Position numbers and translations under genes: made by a program. DNA of 64,000 nt from Actinocatenispora thailandica. Lineage in GTDB: Bacteria > Actinomycetota > Actinomycetes > Mycobacteriales > Micromonosporaceae. The stretch's first letter is position 1. Each line of letters starts with the position of its first letter. Shown here one piece after another: positions 1 to 9,494 of the stretch. The stretch spans positions 7,066,198 through 7,130,197 of the forward strand of contig NZ_AP023355.1 of NCBI RefSeq assembly GCF_016865425.1. Reading direction: 5' to 3'. The notes beneath the pieces are model-generated. The model searched no databases. It saw nothing but the letters and a program-made list of their open reading frames with translations, and was not told where the DNA came from.

Positions 1-669
1 GCCGTAGCCGACGACGGTGGCGTCGGTGCCGGCCCGGACCACCCGGGAGCGGTGCAGCGGCTCGGCGGCGGTGACCGGGGCGTCCAGGTCGACCTCGCCC
101 TTCTCGTAGTAGCGGGCCTTCGGCTCCAGGAAGATCACCGGGTCGTTGGACCGGATCGCCTGCTGGATCATGAAGTACGCGTCGACCGCGGTCGACGGGG
201 TGACCACCTTCAGGCCGGCGGTGTGCATGTAGTAGGTCTCCGGCGACTCGGAGTGGTGCTCCACCGAGCCGATGCCGCCGCCGAACGGGATCCGGATCAC
301 CACCGGCAGCGTGATGCGACCGCGGGAGCGGTAGTGCATCTTCGCCAGCTGGTTCGTGACCTGGTCGAACGCCGGGTAGGAGAACCCGTCGAACTGCATC
401 TCGCAGACCGGCCGGTAGCCGCGCATGGCCAGCCCGATCGCGGTACCGACGATGCCGGCCTCGGCGAGCGGCGAGTCGAGCACGCGGTCCTCACCGAAGT
501 CCTTCTGCAGCCCGTCGGTGATCCGGAAGACGCCGCCGAGCCGGCCGACGTCCTCGCCCATCAGCAGCACCTTCGGGTCGTCCTCCAACGCCCGGCGCAG
601 GCCGAGGTTGAGCGCCTTGCCGATGGTCAACGTCTGCGTACCGGTCAGCGGTCCCTGCTGCTTGGCCAT
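1..669 (-). CDS. 2-oxo acid dehydrogenase E1 component, beta subunit (partial)
   Basis: This is the N-terminal 223 codons of the transketolase-like E1 beta subunit; the 3' end lies outside the window. With E1 alpha it makes the thiamine-diphosphate heterotetramer that decarboxylates pyruvate or branched-chain 2-oxo acids and passes the acyl group to the lipoyl E2 subunit in the cytoplasm. The reverse-strand translation begins MAKQQGPLTG and contains the family segments LMGEDVG, SPLAEAGIVG, GGGIGSVEHHSES and IFLEPK. Its ATG (669-667) shares one base with the TGA of E1 alpha, so the two are translationally coupled. Actinobacteria normally use homodimeric AceE for pyruvate, so a branched-chain substrate is more likely, but that is inference. 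Confidence 0.93.
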   Translation of the reverse strand, partial: MAKQQGPLTGTQTLTIGKALNLGLRRALEDDPKVLLMGEDVGRLGGVFRITDGLQKDFGEDRVLDSPLAEAGIVGTAIGLAMRGYRPVCEMQFDGFSYPAFDQVTNQLAKMHYRSRGRITLPVVIRIPFGGGIGSVEHHSESPETYYMHTAGLKVVTPSTAVDAYFMIQQAIRSNDPVIFLEPKARYYEKGEVDLDAPVTAAEPLHRSRVVRAGTDATVVGYG

Positions 670-1871
670 CAGTGCGCCCCCTCCCCGACGAAACTGCTCT
701 GGTACTGCTCGAACCAGGCGCGCTCGGCGTCCTGCAGCGGCGACTCCTCCGCGTACACGTGCTCGAACAGCCGGCTCGGATCCGGGTCGGGCAGGCCGAT
801 CACGAACTCGCGGAGCCGGCCGGTGATGCGGTCCGCGTCCGCGTCGACCGAGGCGAAGAAGTCGTCGTCGCCGATGCCCGCCTTCGCCAGGTACGTGCGC
901 ATCCGGGTGATCGGGTCGCGCTGCTTCCAGGACTCGACCTCGCTGCCGGTGCGGTACCGGGTCGGGTCGTCGGTCGTGGTGTGCGCGCCCATCCGGTAGG
1001 TGTAGGCCTCGATCAGCGTCGGGCCCTGGCCGTGCCGGGCCGCATCCAGCGCGTGCCGGGCGACCGCGTAGCAGGCCAGCACGTCGTTGCCGTCCACCCG
1101 CACGCCGGGGAAGCCGTAGCCGGCGGCGCGCTGGTAGATCGGGGTGCGGGTCTGCCGCTCGACCGGCTCGGAGATCGCGTACTGGTTGTTCTGGCAGAAG
1201 AACACCACCGGTGCGTGGTAGACGCCGGCGAACACGCACGCCTCGTGCACGTCGCCCTGGCTGGACGCGCCGTCACCGAAGTAGACGATCGACGCCTCAC
1301 CGTCGTCGCTGCCGACCTTGCCGTCGTAGTTGATGCCCATCGCGTAGCCCACCGCGTGCAGCGTCTGCGCGCCGATGACCAGCGTGTACAGGTTGGCGTT
1401 GTGCTCGGCCGGATCCCAGTCGCCGTGGTCGTTGCCGCGGAACAGCCCGTGCGGTGCGGTCGGGTCGACGCCGCGGCACCACAGCACGCCGTGCTCGCGG
1501 TACGTCGGGAACGCCATGTCCTGCTTGCGCAGCGCCCGCCCGGACCCGATCTGTGCCGCCTCCTGGCCCTCCAGGCTGGCCCAGATCGCGAGGTGGCCCT
1601 GGCGCTGCAGCGCGGTCGACTCCAGGTCGAGCCGGCGCACGATCACCAGGTCGCGGTAGAGCCCCTGCAGCTGCTCGTCGGTGAAGTCGACCGAGTAGTC
1701 CGGGTGCTCGACCCGCTCCCCCTCCGGGGTGAGCAGCTGTACGAACTCCGGCTCCTGCGCGGACCCCTGGAGCGCCGCCTCGCCGGCCGGTGTCGATGCC
1801 GGGCGTGACCGCCGAGCACCGGACCGGGCCTTGGTGGCGGGCCGCCCCTTCGTCGCGGGCTTGTCACCCAT
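669..1871 (-). CDS. 2-oxo acid dehydrogenase E1 component, alpha subunit
   Basis: This 400-residue protein is the thiamine-diphosphate-binding alpha subunit of a heterotetrameric E1. The cofactor motif is complete: GDG at about residues 199-201 and the closing NN at 228-229. Other family signatures are PTYREHG near residue 122 and a heart-shaped phosphorylation-loop-like stretch YRMGAHTTTDDPTRYR. The first 40 residues are Lys/Arg/Ala-rich, lack similarity I recognise, and look disordered. A purine-rich ribosome site (GGGAGAGGG) lies before ATG 1871. It is the first gene of the operon with the beta subunit. Sequence resembles the actinobacterial enzymes called BkdA or PdhA; the real substrate cannot be told from sequence alone. 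Confidence 0.95.
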   Translation of the reverse strand: MGDKPATKGRPATKARSGARRSRPASTPAGEAALQGSAQEPEFVQLLTPEGERVEHPDYSVDFTDEQLQGLYRDLVIVRRLDLESTALQRQGHLAIWASLEGQEAAQIGSGRALRKQDMAFPTYREHGVLWCRGVDPTAPHGLFRGNDHGDWDPAEHNANLYTLVIGAQTLHAVGYAMGINYDGKVGSDDGEASIVYFGDGASSQGDVHEACVFAGVYHAPVVFFCQNNQYAISEPVERQTRTPIYQRAAGYGFPGVRVDGNDVLACYAVARHALDAARHGQGPTLIEAYTYRMGAHTTTDDPTRYRTGSEVESWKQRDPITRMRTYLAKAGIGDDDFFASVDADADRITGRLREFVIGLPDPDPSRLFEHVYAEESPLQDAERAWFEQYQSSFVGEGAH

Positions 1872-2486
1872 GTCCGATCCCTCTCCCTCTGCTTGCGTCG
1901 CCGGCGTGGGGTTACCGCACCGGTCGACGTCTCCGTCGTGCCGCGCGGACCCCGGTTGGGGGTTCGCCCGGCGGGAGCGTCGGCGCAGGGGCCGGACCGC
2001 GGGTGTGCGCGATCATCGGCCCCGTTGCCGATTGCCCAACAGCATGTCAGCTCGGATGCGACTCCATCGAGGGTGATGGCCGCCACATCCCGTGCCGCCA
2101 TCGTACGGGCTCCGGTGGTCGCGACGGCACCAGCCGGTTGGCTGTGGAACGGCCTCGCGACCCCCACGCTCGTGACTGTCGCAGCGGCGAACCGCACGCC
2201 CAGTGCGGCTCTCCAGGGGTCCACCGAGAACCTACGCGACCGTAACCATCCTTTACCAGCGTTCAGGGTGCCGCCGGGCCGGGAGGCGGCTTGACGCAGG
2301 AAAAACAACTGTGTGTATACACAGGCCTCACGAAGTGCAACAATACTCAGCTAGTGCGGCAGGAACGGGGAGCAGCCGCTCGTACCGGTCCAAGCCGACG
2401 TACGGCACAGCGGGGACGTTCCGGCGTCCACGCGACGCCTCTCCGGCCCGGAGAGGCCACGGTACGGAGGCGAGGAGGCGAGCGGT
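1872..2486. other. gene-free divergent intergenic region
   Basis: About 615 bases separate the E1 operon from the divergent gene at 2487. Open frames occur here on both strands but show no codon bias or family resemblance, so I call no gene. The right half is unusually A/T-rich for this genome (2291-2345) and holds the promoter-like element listed separately. Confidence 0.6.
2291..2323 (+). promoter_or_regulatory. promoter-like hexamers with a 12-bp perfect palindrome
   Basis: TTGACG (2291-2296) is followed after 17 bases by TGTATA (2314-2319). Overlapping the second hexamer is the perfect palindrome TGTGTATACACA (2312-2323). A dimeric repressor bound there would block RNA polymerase. The nearest gene in this direction starts at 2487, which would give an untranslated leader of roughly 160 bases. 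The assignment is inference from sequence alone. Confidence 0.4.
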
Positions 2487-4697
2487 GTGCGAGTGACCGT
2501 CACCACTTTCGACGCGTATCCGCCCATGAAAGGCCGGTCCGGGGCTGACGATGCGCCTGCCGATGGCGCTAACCTCACCGGCGTGGCCGAGCGGACCGAG
2601 ACGCCGCACCTTGCGCGCGGCACCGGAATCCCGGCCCTGATCGGCGCTCTGCATACCTATATTTCCGGATTGATGGGGCGGATCGCCGCGGGGTTGCGGT
2701 CTCGGTGGCGGGCCGCGGCCGGCGGCGTCGCGGGCCGCAAGATCACCCTGGTGCTGGTCAGCCTCGTCGCGGTCACCGTCGCCGCCTCGACCGTGCTGAT
2801 GGCCGCCGGCGCCGACCGGCTGCGCAGCGCACCGCTCGCCGAGACCACACCGTTCCTCAAGAGCCCCGGCAACGCGCCGGTGGTGGTGCCCGACCCCAGC
2901 CACAAGGACGCCGACCCGGCCCGGCCCGGCGGTTCCGGCCCCGCGGCGGGCCACGACGGCTCCGGCCAGGCCAGCCAGCCCGGTGCCTCCGGCCGCGGCG
3001 ACGCGCGGTCGCACGTCGCCGGCGGGGCACGGCGCCGGGACAGCGGCCGTACCACCGGCCGGCGTGCCCCGGACGATCGCCGTGGCGGAGCGCCCGCCGG
3101 CCGCGAACGCGAGAGCGACCACACCGGCCGGACGTCCCCGGACAGCCCCGACCAGCCCGTCGTCGAGCCCGGCCCGCACGGCACCATCATCGTTTCCTAC
3201 GCCGGCCTGCGCCTCGTGCTCCCGCCGATCGGCGAGCAGGGCGCCCGGCCCGAGGGGACCGACGGGCCACTCGTGTTCGGCCCGGTGGTCCCGCCGCCGG
3301 ACAAGACCGGGCCGCTGGCCACCGACCCGACCGCGATGACCGGCTTCGTCGTCACCGGCGACCGCGTCACCCCGGTGGTACTGCTGCCGTCCGCCGCCGG
3401 CAGCCCCGGCTCGGCGCCGACCGGGCCCCGCGTCCCGCCGGCCGCGAGCCAGACCGCCCCGGCCTGGCTGGTGGCACGCCCGGCCGTCACGCCGACCGGC
3501 GCCACCCCGGCCGCCGCCACCGTGACCAGCCCGGACGGGGCGGCGTGGACCGTGCTGGAGCCGTCCGGCTCGGCCTGGACCAGCGACCCGGCCCGGCCGG
3601 CCCCGGGCGCCGCCTCGACCGCCGACCCCGGTGCATCGACCGACGATCCGGCCGTACCTGGCGGCGCTGCCGGGGTCACCGCCGGCCCGGTCGCGGCGGG
3701 CACGGCCGGTTCGTCCGCCGGCGACGCCGCACCCGGTCCCGGCCTCGACCGCACCGGTCCGTTCACCCGCGACCGGGATGCCGCACCGGGGCCTGGCCTC
3801 GACCGCACCGGTCCGTTCACCCGCGACCGGGATGCCGCACCCGGGCCTGGCCTCGACCGCACCGGTCCGTTCGCCGGCGACCGATCCACCGGCACCCACC
3901 GGTCCAGCGACCTGCCGGCGTCCACCGGCGACTCGCCGATCGCCACCGCGCGGCCCCGATTCGCTCCGGCTGGCGGCATCGACGCTGGCGGGGAGCCGGC
4001 GCCGGGCGCGGGCACGGCACTTGCCGGTACGGACGATGCACCGGGCGCTGGCACGGCACTCGCCGCCGGTACGGACGATGCGCCGGCCGCTGGCGCGGAC
4101 CAGGATGCGGCTGCCGGCACGGATCCGGCACCGACCGCTGGCGCGGACGCCGGCCCGGCTGCGCGGACCGGTGCCGACCCGTCCGCGCGGGCCGGTGCCG
4201 ACCCGTCCGCGCGGGCCGGTGCCGACCCGTCCGCGCGGGCCGGTGCCGACCCGTCCGCGCGGGCCGGTGTCGATCCGGCGGCGATCGCCGGTACCAGCGC
4301 GGCCACCGCGGCGACGCGGACCCGCGCGGGTACGGCCGCCGCCCCGAGCGGCGATACAGCGGCCGACCGGTCGCAGCGGGGCGCCGGCGCGGCCGGCACC
4401 GGCGGTACCGGCCGGGGCCCGGGTACCGACCCCGCCGCGGTGACCGGCAGCGGGCAGGCGGCCAGCGCGGAACACCCCGAACCCGGCGGGCGCGGCGCGA
4501 CCGACGGCGGGCGGCGCGCGGTGGCCCCGGCTCGGCCGACCGGCACCGCGGGTACGACCGCCGACCGGTCCGGTGCGACCGCCGACGGCTCCGGTGCGGC
4601 GGCTGGTGCGCGTGGCCGCCGGCCGGCGAGCACGGCACCGGCGGCCGGCCGGCCGGGGCCGAGCGGGCCGAGCCGGCGGGCCACGACCAGCAGGTGA
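2487..4697 (+). CDS. large membrane-anchored Ala/Pro/Gly/Thr-rich protein, function unknown
   Basis: I do not recognise this 736-residue protein. After a cytoplasmic N-terminus of about 85 residues there is one hydrophobic helix (KITLVLVSLVAVTVAAST, about residues 90-112). About 600 residues of low-complexity Ala/Pro/Gly/Asp follow, so most of it is probably outside the cell and disordered. A short better-ordered stretch around residues 230-310 contains GTIIVSYAGLRLVLPP. Two tandem repeat blocks are in frame, 54 bp x 3 and 24 bp x 4. GTG 2487 was chosen because GAGGAGG lies eight bases before it. Long open frames on the other strand and in another frame are shadows: only this frame has near-total G/C at codon third positions and a membrane helix. 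Cell-wall spanning or surface display is possible; no evidence decides it. Confidence 0.75.
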   Translation: MRVTVTTFDAYPPMKGRSGADDAPADGANLTGVAERTETPHLARGTGIPALIGALHTYISGLMGRIAAGLRSRWRAAAGGVAGRKITLVLVSLVAVTVAASTVLMAAGADRLRSAPLAETTPFLKSPGNAPVVVPDPSHKDADPARPGGSGPAAGHDGSGQASQPGASGRGDARSHVAGGARRRDSGRTTGRRAPDDRRGGAPAGRERESDHTGRTSPDSPDQPVVEPGPHGTIIVSYAGLRLVLPPIGEQGARPEGTDGPLVFGPVVPPPDKTGPLATDPTAMTGFVVTGDRVTPVVLLPSAAGSPGSAPTGPRVPPAASQTAPAWLVARPAVTPTGATPAAATVTSPDGAAWTVLEPSGSAWTSDPARPAPGAASTADPGASTDDPAVPGGAAGVTAGPVAAGTAGSSAGDAAPGPGLDRTGPFTRDRDAAPGPGLDRTGPFTRDRDAAPGPGLDRTGPFAGDRSTGTHRSSDLPASTGDSPIATARPRFAPAGGIDAGGEPAPGAGTALAGTDDAPGAGTALAAGTDDAPAAGADQDAAAGTDPAPTAGADAGPAARTGADPSARAGADPSARAGADPSARAGADPSARAGVDPAAIAGTSAATAATRTRAGTAAAPSGDTAADRSQRGAGAAGTGGTGRGPGTDPAAVTGSGQAASAEHPEPGGRGATDGGRRAVAPARPTGTAGTTADRSGATADGSGAAAGARGRRPASTAPAAGRPGPSGPSRRATTSR
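3723..3884 (+). repeat. 54-bp in-frame tandem repeat, 3 copies
   Basis: Copies begin at 3723, 3777 and 3831. Each encodes an 18-residue unit close to DAAPGPGLDRTGPFTRDR; the third ends FAGDR. The copies are nearly identical at DNA level, which suggests recent expansion within the low-complexity part of the 2487-4697 protein. Confidence 0.9.
4167..4262 (+). repeat. 24-bp in-frame tandem repeat, 4 copies
   Basis: Copies start at 4167, 4191, 4215 and 4239 and encode (T/A)GADPSAR four times in the membrane-anchored low-complexity protein. Only the first base of the first unit differs. Confidence 0.92.
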
Positions 4698-4844
4698 GCG
4701 CGAAGCGCAGCCGCTCCCCGGCTCGCGTCGCGCCGGCCACCCGGGCGAGCACGAACCCGTCGGCGAGCCGCCCGCCGAACCGGAGCGCGAGGCCGAGTCG
4801 CGGCGCGCCGCCCGCCGCCGCGGACCGGCGCTGACCCGCCGAGT

Positions 4845-6014
4845 TCAGCGCGGCAGGTTGGTGGCCAGCCAGCTACGGACGGCGTCCTGATCGGTCGGGT
4901 CGACGCCGTCGGACAGCATCGCCCGCGCCACCTGGGCGGCCGTCGCCGCGTTGCCGCCCGCGTCCGCCATCGCCGCGGCGAAGTCGTCCAGGCGCCCCCG
5001 GATCGCCTCCTGGGTGGCCATCACGGCGTCCTCGGGGAGACCACGGCGGTGCCCGGAGTACGTGACGAACGCGAGCAGGACGGTCGGCAGCCAGTCGACG
5101 CACTCGGCGTCCAGGACGGCGGACGCCGGCACCCAGTCGACCAGGAACCGTTCCGCCGAGGTCGGGCTCCACCGGTGGGGGTCGGCCGGCGCGTACTCGG
5201 CGATCAGCCGGGCGCACGCCTCGACCACGCCGTCCGGAGCGTCCTCGATCGACGCCTCCGGCGCGGCCAGGAACTCGGCCACCGGGTCGGCAGCCGCCCC
5301 GGCGCCGGCGGCTGGCGCGGCCGGCAGCGTCGCCAGCCGGGCCAGCAGCAGCGCACGGTCCTCGGCGAACTCCGTCGAGTCGGGTAGTTCGGGCAACTCG
5401 TCGGTACCGGCCAGCAGCGGTTCGATCGTCGACCGGGCGGTGCTCGGTGCCACCTCGACGAGCCGCAGGTCGTGGTTGTCCGCCGCGCTGCGCCGGCAGT
5501 CGGCCAACACCCGCTCCGGCTCGGTCGACGCCCAGCAGTCCTTCACCACGGAAAGATTCGCGTCGGTCAGCACGCAGCAGGCGTGCGGCGCGCCACCCAA
5601 CCGGCCGTCCGCGAACTCGAAGATCAGCACGAACTCGGTCTGGTCGCCGTAGACGTCGCTCATCGCCCAGGCGTCCGTGCACCGGGCGGTACCGATCTCG
5701 GCGGCCCAGGCCGGCCGGCTCTCCGCGTCGAGCGCGGCGCCGGCCCGAGCGGCCGCCTCGGCCGGGGCCACCCCGGAGAGCCCGGCCAGCAGCGCGCCGG
5801 CCAGTGCGTCGCCCCGGCCGTCCAGCACCGACACCAGATCGTCGGCGAACCGGGCGACCGCGGCGGCGCGATCCTCGTCGGCCGCCGCGTACGCCCCGCC
5901 GAGCAGCGCGGACACCGCGAACTCGGCGTCCAGCGCGGTGTCCACGTCGGCGATCGGCGCGCACGCGGCCAGGATCGGCGCGAAGAATTCCTGCTGCTTC
6001 CCGGAGACGGACAT
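4845..6014 (-). CDS. hypothetical protein, 389 aa
   Basis: A soluble acidic, Ala-rich protein I cannot assign to a family with confidence. No signal peptide or membrane helix is seen. The middle (about residues 110-190) looks like a compact beta-rich domain, with DQTEFVLIFEFADG and CCVLTDANLSVVKDCW. The C-terminal half is mostly helical, and ends with a stretch about 45 residues long rich in small residues and D/Q. ATG 6014 is supported by a -10-like TAGGCT six bases upstream (6026-6021 on this strand), which predicts a leaderless mRNA. It is separated from the GTPase pair by 369 bases, so co-transcription is unlikely. Codon use is typical of the window. Confidence 0.75.
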   Translation of the reverse strand: MSVSGKQQEFFAPILAACAPIADVDTALDAEFAVSALLGGAYAAADEDRAAAVARFADDLVSVLDGRGDALAGALLAGLSGVAPAEAAARAGAALDAESRPAWAAEIGTARCTDAWAMSDVYGDQTEFVLIFEFADGRLGGAPHACCVLTDANLSVVKDCWASTEPERVLADCRRSAADNHDLRLVEVAPSTARSTIEPLLAGTDELPELPDSTEFAEDRALLLARLATLPAAPAAGAGAAADPVAEFLAAPEASIEDAPDGVVEACARLIAEYAPADPHRWSPTSAERFLVDWVPASAVLDAECVDWLPTVLLAFVTYSGHRRGLPEDAVMATQEAIRGRLDDFAAAMADAGGNAATAAQVARAMLSDGVDPTDQDAVRSWLATNLPR

Positions 6015-6383
6015 CCGCCCAGCCTACGTGCCGCCGCAGCGTCCCCAGCCCGCCGTCGCCGGCCGCGCTCCCGGTTGGCCGCCACGGCGCTCCGACCCAC
6101 CGCCGCGGCCGTGCCGGAGATCGGCCGTCGGGTGTTCCCGGCCCGCCGTCGGCATCGCGCGCAGGCCAACGAACGGGCTCCGGCGGCAGGCCGGGCCGCA
6201 CCGACCCCGGCGGCTGGCCACCGTTGTTCGGGCGGCGGCCAGCGCCGCACTGGCGGGCGGCCCTGCGTCAACCACCGCCGGCTCCGGGCGTTGCCGGTGC
6301 GGGCACGCACCGGAGCCGAACGGGTTCCGGCGTGCGCCGGCGGAGCCTGCCGGCCCCGGCCGAACTCCGCGCGGAACGAGCCG
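6015..6383. other. gene-free stretch
   Basis: The 369 bases between the end of the GTPase gene at 6384 and the start of the gene at 6014 show only shadow frames. The TAGGCT hexamer at 6021-6026 (reverse strand) is the only signal I see. Confidence 0.5.
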
Positions 6384-9300
6384 CTACCGGCCCCGCGCCG
6401 CGGACAGGGCGGTGTGCGCGGTGCGGTAGGCGGCCAGCTCCGCATCGACCGGTACCTGCACGCAGTCGTGCGCGGCGGCCGCGACGGTCGCTCGCAGGGC
6501 CGCGTCCAGCCCGGCCCGCTCGGCCCGCGCCGCCCGGCCCACCAGCGGCAGCGCGGCCAGCGACGACGCCACGCCGAGCAGCACGCCGCCGGCCAGCAGC
6601 CACAGCGCCGCCAGCCCGGGGTCCGGCACCGCGTCGGACACCGTCGCGGCGATCAACCAGCCGGCACCGAGCACCGCGGCGACGCCGAAGATCCACTGCA
6701 GCACGCCGAGCACCGTCCACCACGCCGGCCGGGTACCGCGGGCTGCCTGGGCCGGCAGCCCCGCCAGCCGGCCGCCGAGCGCCGGTACCTGCTCGGTCAG
6801 CGCGCCGCGCAGCGCGTCCCGCCAGGGCATCGGGAGCGGTTCGAACACCGGCCCGAGACTCGTCCGCAGCGCGCCACCGAGGTCGATCCGGCGCGCCTCC
6901 GGTACCGGTGATGCCGGGTCGGGGCCCGCCTCCTGCCGCCCGGTGCCGGCACCGGTGGACTTCGCGGCGCCGCCGGTGCCGGCTGCTCCGCTGCCGCCGG
7001 CCCGGGTGGCGCCGGTCTCCGGGCTCGGCGCGGCCAAGGCTTCGCCGGCTGGCGCGTCCCCGCTGCCGGAGCCTTCGGGCCGGTCGTACCCGGTGCGCTC
7101 GTCCCGGTGCTGGCCCTCCCCGGGCGCCCCGGCGTCGCCGGCCCGGCCGTCCCGCGTCCCGAGATCCCCGGCCTGCGCCGTTCCGATCCGGGCGGCTGCG
7201 GTCTGGCCGGCCGCGGTGCGGCCGGTCTCGGGTGGCGCGGCATCGGGTTGCGGAACGCCGGGCTGCCCGGGTCGGGGGTCCGCACCGGCGAGCGCCGGCT
7301 TCGCCCGAGCCGGTTCGGCCGGCGTGGTGTCGTCGAGCCAGTCCAGGTCGTACCGCTCCTGGGCGAGGATCCGGTCCGGATTTCGGCCACCGAGTGCCCG
7401 GCGGATGAACAGCCAGCCGGTTGCCCGCCGACCCCGGCGGCGCAGGTCCTGCTCGGCGGCGTCGACCAGGCCGGCGACCCCGACGCGAGCGGACAGCCGG
7501 TCGGCCAGCTCCCCCGCGGCGACGCCGGTCGGTGGCTCCGCGTCGGCCAGGTCCGCCAAGCCGTCGACGGTCGCGGCCAGGTCGGCGGCGATCCGTACGG
7601 TGGCCGCCTGCCGGCCGGCGACCGCGTCGGCCAGTGTGGAGCGCAGTGCCGCCACGCCGAGCCCGGTTCGTGCCGACGCGAGATGCACCGGTACCGCCGG
7701 CAGGCCGTCCTCGCCGAGCAACCGGCGCAGGTCCGCGGCCAGTCGATCCACGTCGGTCTCCGGCAGCCGGTCCACCTGGTTCAGCACCACGGTGACCGCG
7801 GCGTCCCGGTCGACCAGCGACGACAGGTAGTGCTCGTGCACGGTGCGATCCGCGTACTTCTGCGGGTCGAGCACCCACAGCACCATGTCGGCCGAGCCGA
7901 TCAGCCGCTCGACCATCGGCCGGTGCCCGTACTCGATCGAGTCGAAGTCGGGCATGTCGATCAGGACGAGTCCGTGCAGCGCCCGCTGCGCATCGCCGTC
8001 GAGCACGCTCTCCCGCTCGGTCCGGTTCTCCGGCGGTACCCCGAGCCAGTCGAGCAGCGGCCCCGTGCCCGCCGGTTCCCAGATGCAGGCATGCAGGTCC
8101 GCGGTGGTCGGCCGGCGGGCGCCGACGCGGGACAGGTCGAGCCCGGTCAGCGCGTTGAACAGCCGCGACTTCCCGCTCCCGGTGGTACCTGCCAGCACCA
8201 CGACGGTGTGCCGCTCGGACAGCGCCAGCCGCTCGTCGGCCCGCGCGAGCAACGCCCGTACCGGCGCGAGCCGCTCGTCCGGCACCCGCCCGTCGGCGGC
8301 CTCGACGAACTCGGTCAGCGCCCGCAGCCGCGCCGCAAGGTCGCCCGGCGGCACCTGGCTGGCGGCCGGGCCCGGGTAACGCTCCGCCGGCTCCGCGCCC
8401 GCCGGCGCACCGCTGCCGGTCGGCGCCGGCTCCGGGCGCACCTCGGCGCCGGGCGCCGGCTGCCGGCTCGGTCCGGCATCGCTGGTCGCGGCCGGTCCCG
8501 GCGGGGCCGGCTCCGTTGCGCCTCCGGCAGGCGGCTCGGCTGCCGTGCTGTCCACCGGCCGCTGCGCCACCGTGCCGGCCTGGTCCCGTGTCTCGTTGGC
8601 CCGGTGTTGCGCGCTGCGCTGTGCCGTGCCGGCCGGGTCCTGCGCGCTGTCGACCCGGTGCTGCGCGCTGTCGGTCCGGTGCGGCGGCGCCTCGGCCCGG
8701 TCTGGCGTCGCGCTGTCCGCCCGGTGCGGTGTCGCCTCGGTCCGGTGCTGCGTGGGGTCGGCCCGGTCTGGCGTCGCGCTGTCCGTCCGGCGCGGCGTCG
8801 TCTCGGCCCGGCGCTGCGTGGGGTCGGTCGCGCTGTCCGTCCGGCGCGGTGTCGCCTCGGTCCGGTGCTGCGTGGGGTCGGCCCGGTCTGGCGTCGCGCT
8901 GTCCGTCCGGTGCGGCGTCGTCTCGGCCCGGCGCTGCGCGCTGTCGGTCTGGTGCGGCGGCGCGCTGGTCCGGCCCCGCGTCGTGTCGGCCTGGTGCTGC
9001 GTCGCGGTGTCGGCCGGGTGGGGCGACCGAGTGTCGGTCCGTTGCGGCGCCGCCGGGTCGGTCCGGTGCCGCGGCAGGGAGCCGGCGGTGCTCGTCGGGT
9101 CGGTTCCGGCGGAGGGCGCGCCCTGCGCGGCCGCCGGGCCGATGCCGGCGTCGGCCGCCGTGTCGGGGCCGTTCGGGGCGGTGACCGGCGCTTCCGGACC
9201 GCCGGCCGCCGCTGCGGCGCCGCCGAGCCGGTCACTGTCGGTGCGCTCGGCGCCGCTGTCGTCTCCCGGCTGCGCCTTGGCCTTCGAACGGCGGTGCGAA

Positions 9301-9494
9301 CCCCGGCGTGCCCGGCCGACACGGTCCGGTACGGCGGTCGGCTCGGCCTGCTCCGCCGGCTGCGCGTCCGGCTCGCTGCCCGACCGCTGCTCGTCCGGCA
9401 GCGGCTCGTCCGAGGAGAGCTGCTGGATCCAGGCGGTCATCTCCGGATCGGCGTCGTCGTCCGCGCCGGTGCGCGCCGCTCCTGGCCGGCTCAC
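6384..9494 (-). CDS. membrane-associated GTPase of the dynamin-like pair (second gene)
   Basis: A 1036-residue GTPase. Order: about 370 residues of low-complexity Thr/Arg/Asp/Pro-rich tail at the N-terminus; a P-loop (GTTGSGKSRLFNALTG, about residue 434); G3-like DMPDFDSIEYGH; G4 NQVD near residue 573; a second low-complexity insert of about 150 residues; and near the C-terminus two hydrophobic helices (about 925-975) that should anchor it in the membrane. The G4 motif and paired membrane helices fit actinobacterial YfjP/dynamin-like GTPases. Its start overlaps the stop of the upstream GTPase gene by four bases. In Streptomyces two adjacent dynamin-like genes, dynA and dynB, stabilise FtsZ rings at sporulation septa; this pair is probably the counterpart, which is inference. 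The N-terminal repeats are far longer than I expect for the family. Confidence 0.85.
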   Translation of the reverse strand: MSRPGAARTGADDDADPEMTAWIQQLSSDEPLPDEQRSGSEPDAQPAEQAEPTAVPDRVGRARRGSHRRSKAKAQPGDDSGAERTDSDRLGGAAAAAGGPEAPVTAPNGPDTAADAGIGPAAAQGAPSAGTDPTSTAGSLPRHRTDPAAPQRTDTRSPHPADTATQHQADTTRGRTSAPPHQTDSAQRRAETTPHRTDSATPDRADPTQHRTEATPRRTDSATDPTQRRAETTPRRTDSATPDRADPTQHRTEATPHRADSATPDRAEAPPHRTDSAQHRVDSAQDPAGTAQRSAQHRANETRDQAGTVAQRPVDSTAAEPPAGGATEPAPPGPAATSDAGPSRQPAPGAEVRPEPAPTGSGAPAGAEPAERYPGPAASQVPPGDLAARLRALTEFVEAADGRVPDERLAPVRALLARADERLALSERHTVVVLAGTTGSGKSRLFNALTGLDLSRVGARRPTTADLHACIWEPAGTGPLLDWLGVPPENRTERESVLDGDAQRALHGLVLIDMPDFDSIEYGHRPMVERLIGSADMVLWVLDPQKYADRTVHEHYLSSLVDRDAAVTVVLNQVDRLPETDVDRLAADLRRLLGEDGLPAVPVHLASARTGLGVAALRSTLADAVAGRQAATVRIAADLAATVDGLADLADAEPPTGVAAGELADRLSARVGVAGLVDAAEQDLRRRGRRATGWLFIRRALGGRNPDRILAQERYDLDWLDDTTPAEPARAKPALAGADPRPGQPGVPQPDAAPPETGRTAAGQTAAARIGTAQAGDLGTRDGRAGDAGAPGEGQHRDERTGYDRPEGSGSGDAPAGEALAAPSPETGATRAGGSGAAGTGGAAKSTGAGTGRQEAGPDPASPVPEARRIDLGGALRTSLGPVFEPLPMPWRDALRGALTEQVPALGGRLAGLPAQAARGTRPAWWTVLGVLQWIFGVAAVLGAGWLIAATVSDAVPDPGLAALWLLAGGVLLGVASSLAALPLVGRAARAERAGLDAALRATVAAAAHDCVQVPVDAELAAYRTAHTALSAARGR
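8640..8990 (-). repeat. 66-bp imperfect coding repeats in the GTPase N-terminal tail
   Basis: On the coding strand the tail repeats a 22-residue theme, RTDSATPDRADPTQHRTEAT and variants, roughly four times with small deletions. The unit is about 66 bp. Copies are highly alike in DNA, and boundaries are approximate. Confidence 0.8.

Noticed and set aside
2328-4475. Long minus-strand frames opposite the 2487-4697 gene
   Set aside because: They are open because the + gene is low-complexity and G/C-rich at third positions; they lack a start context, a membrane helix or family resemblance.
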